Assembly (NCBI RefSeq): GCF_022581195.2
Contig: NC_061482.1
Location: forward strand, 10,974,001 to 11,038,000
DNA: 64,000 bases
Source of the DNA: Helicoverpa zea
Taxonomy: Eukaryota; Arthropoda; Insecta; Lepidoptera; Noctuidae
Direction: 5' to 3'
The notes under the pieces were generated by a model. That model was not told where the DNA came from. It saw only the letters and a program-made list of their open reading frames with translations, and did not search any database. Below are positions 61,503-64,000 of this stretch, one piece after another. Both the position numbers and the translations under genes were made by a program. The stretch's first letter is position 1; every line of letters begins with the position of its first letter.

Positions 61503-61650
61503 CGGGATTGTACGAAAGAGTTACCTTATAGCGGCCCTGGTACGTAAAGGTCTTATATAGGGAACATGATGAATTTTAGTCAGTGAGAGTCTGACACTCA
61601 CTCACGCTGCTAACCCACAGCGGGAGGGGTCATTTGATGATTTCCCATTA
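61503..61650 (+). repeat. dispersed repeat with CTAACCCACAGCGGGAGGGG
   Basis: Sense copy of the repeat inverted at 17148-17306. Confidence 0.8.
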
Positions 61651-62335
61651 AAAAGGGGCTATGCATTTATCATATTTTAGTGAGATTGCATCATAGTGCC
61701 AATCGGGGTCCGATACTATTCTATATTTCCACCTTGTATAATTCCATTATGGAATAGGTTATGTGATTATGTATTGTTACCTTGGTTTACCCTGTTTGTT
61801 GTATATATAGGTAATAGCACCTACCGTCCAGTACAACAAAGCTTCAATAGCTAGCCAAAGTCCCCACAATGCCATTAGGTCCATTAACTCGTAATTGAAA
61901 ATCGAGAGTACAATGTAAACACTAAGTACCTTGTAGTCTGATTTTGACAATGCACAATGTGTATAGTACCTGTATATACTGAATAGAAAATATGATATTG
62001 TTAGGTAGTCTATTTATCGAGGATAATATGGTTTTTTATTAGGGCGTGCGGATTAGCTCCCACGGGACATGGGTGAGTCCTATGGCGAAAGTTAGAGAAA
62101 AATTTTAAAGAATTTAAGTCAAAATATATTTTTGAAACAATTAGTAAGCATCTTCTAATCTAGGCTATGTATTAAGCAGGTATGTATTATGAGGTATGTA
62201 CCTAGTAGACCATAGTATATCACCAAGTTTGAAAATAAGTTACCCTCGTAATTGGTGGGAATTATGCAATTAATGTGCTGTACATAGTTACAAAGCGTTT
62301 AGTATTCAAAAGTAATAATAAATAAAATAATCCCT

Positions 62336-62750
62336 GTTGCCCTCTTGTTGCTTTTCAGTGACTGATTCCCGGGGGCCCAGTAAGTGAGTTGGCGAGTCTC
62401 CACCTGCCATTTTAACATGTATTTAATACATTGTCATCGGCAGGTGCCATAGTTCCCGTAGTTTCCCCATTCCTAGTCCATTAGCATCCCATCACAATAG
62501 CCTAAGTAGTTTTCATCCATAGTTAGCAATAGTTTAGCACAGAACCGGGGATTGTCCTTGGGTACATTTCTATAGTGTATACAGGGATAATCGTCGGTTT
62601 TGTGTTACCATTTCATTAAAGTTGTCTCAAAAGGGCTTCAGCGTGTTGGCTTCGGCCCCACGTTCGCCTTCCAAAAATCCGGGACTCTGTAGTCCCGAGG
62701 TCAGAAAGAGACATACAAATAATAAAATAATAAAAAAATATTTAAAAAAC
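62336..62750 (+). mobile_element. non-LTR retrotransposon 3' end with A-rich tail
   Basis: GTCTCCACCTGCCATTTTAA, CCATTAGCATCCCATCACAA, CAAAAGGGCTTCAGCGTGTT and GGACTCTGTAGTCCCGAGG, ending in an A-rich AATAATAAAATAATAAAAAA tail. I recall this 3' UTR from lepidopteran LINEs of the Jockey/L1Bm type, abundant in silkworm; the naming is from memory. Only the 3' end is present. Confidence 0.65.
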
Positions 62751-63055
62751 ATAGATCACATGAATTAGTAATTAAAATGTCTCAGATGAGGTAAAACAAA
62801 TTATCTTAATAATAACAATCGGATAAACTAAGTTAATCTAGGCTTATAACTACATAAAGGCAATAATAATAAAATAAAAACTGTTCTAATTCTAAACATA
62901 GGGACCACCCGAACAAGGTTTATTTAAACCTGTGTTTCAGGCTATCAAGGCTCAGAAGCATTGTCGGATATCATTTTAACATCATAATCATATTACATAA
63001 TTATTTAATTATTAGAGCAAGGGCAAAGTTTCCTTAATTATTACACTATGCTATA

Positions 63056-64000
63056 CTTCGGCCGTTCAGAGAATGCGTTCCTGATACCTATCAGTTAGTC
63101 ACGACTAGTGATGGGCACAACATAACACTGAGTTCGTTACCGTTCCTTCAAAATGAACCGCCGCATTATTTTAAGATTATTTTCGTTTTAAATTGGCGGA
63201 ATCATTTGTTTTATATTTTAGTTATTTAAGTGGAAACCAAAAAAAGGTAATATTCATATAATAAAATTGTTTTATTTATTCTTTGTTACAAGTACATTGA
63301 ATTGAATGTGCGAACAGAATATTAATCAGACTCCGATTTGCTTGAGGAGGTGGTGTCTTCATCATCATCTTCGCCTACATGTATAATTATATTATTATCA
63401 ATAACAGAATCAATCCTGATATCTCGGTCTAACAAAAGCCGGGTAATCAAATAAAAACAGATCGAAAACACTTGAAAAACGTGGTCTATGCGCACGAAAC
63501 GACAACGGACGACTGTTTTAGCGTCACAAAATGGCGGCCCATAACGCCATTTGGGGTTACCATTTTTAATCTAAGTATAAAAATGCGGTTTGGTCATAGT
63601 TTTATTTTTATATTTCATAAACGTTATAATTAAGTCTTATAGTCCATTATTTTCCAATTCTTAAAAAGAAAATCAAAACGTATTATTTTATATTATAACT
63701 GTATAAGAACAGATTACGATACTTGCCTGTTATTTTTAGCACAGCACTACAAAATATAAACCGCTGACATAACCTTGTAATAGCGCAGTATAGATTTAGA
63801 AAAATATTGTTTACCAAGTTATTTGACACTCAGTTTGGCACAAAATTATAACATTCATTGATTATTGATATAATAATGTTGTTTTAATGCTCCTCAATTG
63901 TTAAAACGGTAAACAACCAGCAAAAATATTTTTATCGTAACTGCAACGCCATTGCAAAGTTACGTCGTCAGTTCAATCGCGACGTGTCAGGAACGCATTC
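63056..64000 (+). mobile_element. 0.9-kb inverted-repeat element, copy 3 (cut by window end)
   Basis: Starts CTTCGGCCGTTCAGAGAATG after a TATA and follows copy 2 almost base for base (for example GATACCTATC here against GACACCTATC, and TGAAAAACGTGG against TGAAAATCGTGG). The window stops inside the right terminal repeat at GGAACGCATTC. Confidence 0.9.

Noticed and set aside
1..64000. CRISPR arrays, operons, ribosome binding sites
   Set aside because: The window is insect nuclear DNA; no such structures are present or expected.

Overview
This is eukaryotic, AT-rich DNA, almost certainly from a moth or butterfly. The main evidence is one insect flight-muscle gene (flightin), a second probable thick-filament gene, and many interspersed repeats of lepidopteran type: two tRNA-headed SINE families, LINE tails ending in GATGATGAT or similar, and many short inverted-repeat elements. 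Species cannot be told from the window. Coding exons are GC-rich islands, while most of the window is intron, intergenic DNA or transposon remains.

Layout. (1) 0-4 kb: a compact cluster, all on the minus strand, of small predicted secreted or membrane genes that I cannot name. It contains a terminal exon with a CCCPP motif (204-487), a peptide exon that begins inside a signal peptide (1396-1635), a tail-anchored reading frame with two tandem in-frame stops (1939-2352), and a threonine-rich mucin-like gene with an acidic pentapeptide tail (2423-3791). Three of the four have polyadenylation signals overlapping or within about 40 bases of the stop. (2) 4-9.8 kb: no gene seen, one dispersed repeat. 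(3) 9.8-10.7 kb: flightin, minus strand, two coding exons. (4) 13.16-16.56 kb: a structure bounded by two 237-bp direct repeats and a 4-bp target duplication, like a non-autonomous LTR retrotransposon, with internal tandem repeats and no gag or pol. (5) 16.6-26 kb: no gene; several repeats. (6) 26.3-45.9 kb: a myofilin-like muscle gene, minus strand, two coding exons in matching phase split by a 18.9-kb intron. That intron holds two SINE copies, a structurally complete 2,046-bp mariner-type transposon (D..D..D spacing 41 residues, TA target duplication), two further SINEs with clear tRNA heads and several older repeats. Its 5' untranslated first exon may lie near 51.7-51.9 kb. (7) 46-64 kb: no convincing gene. 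This part is dense in inverted-repeat transposons: foldback elements at 49.1, 50.4 and 55.6 kb, a Harbinger-like foldback element at 57.97-59.53 kb, and three copies of a 0.91-0.96-kb element with 29-bp terminal repeats, one nested in the Harbinger-like element and one cut by the window end. A LINE 3' end lies at 62.3-62.7 kb.

How the genes relate. Flightin binds the myosin rod in flight-muscle thick filaments; the second gene, if myofilin, is another thick-filament protein. They lie 15.6 kb apart on the same strand, so the window may hold a small neighbourhood of thick-filament genes. The cluster at 0-4 kb has no evident link to them. Exon limits given here come from reading splice consensus and frame by eye; no similarity search was possible.
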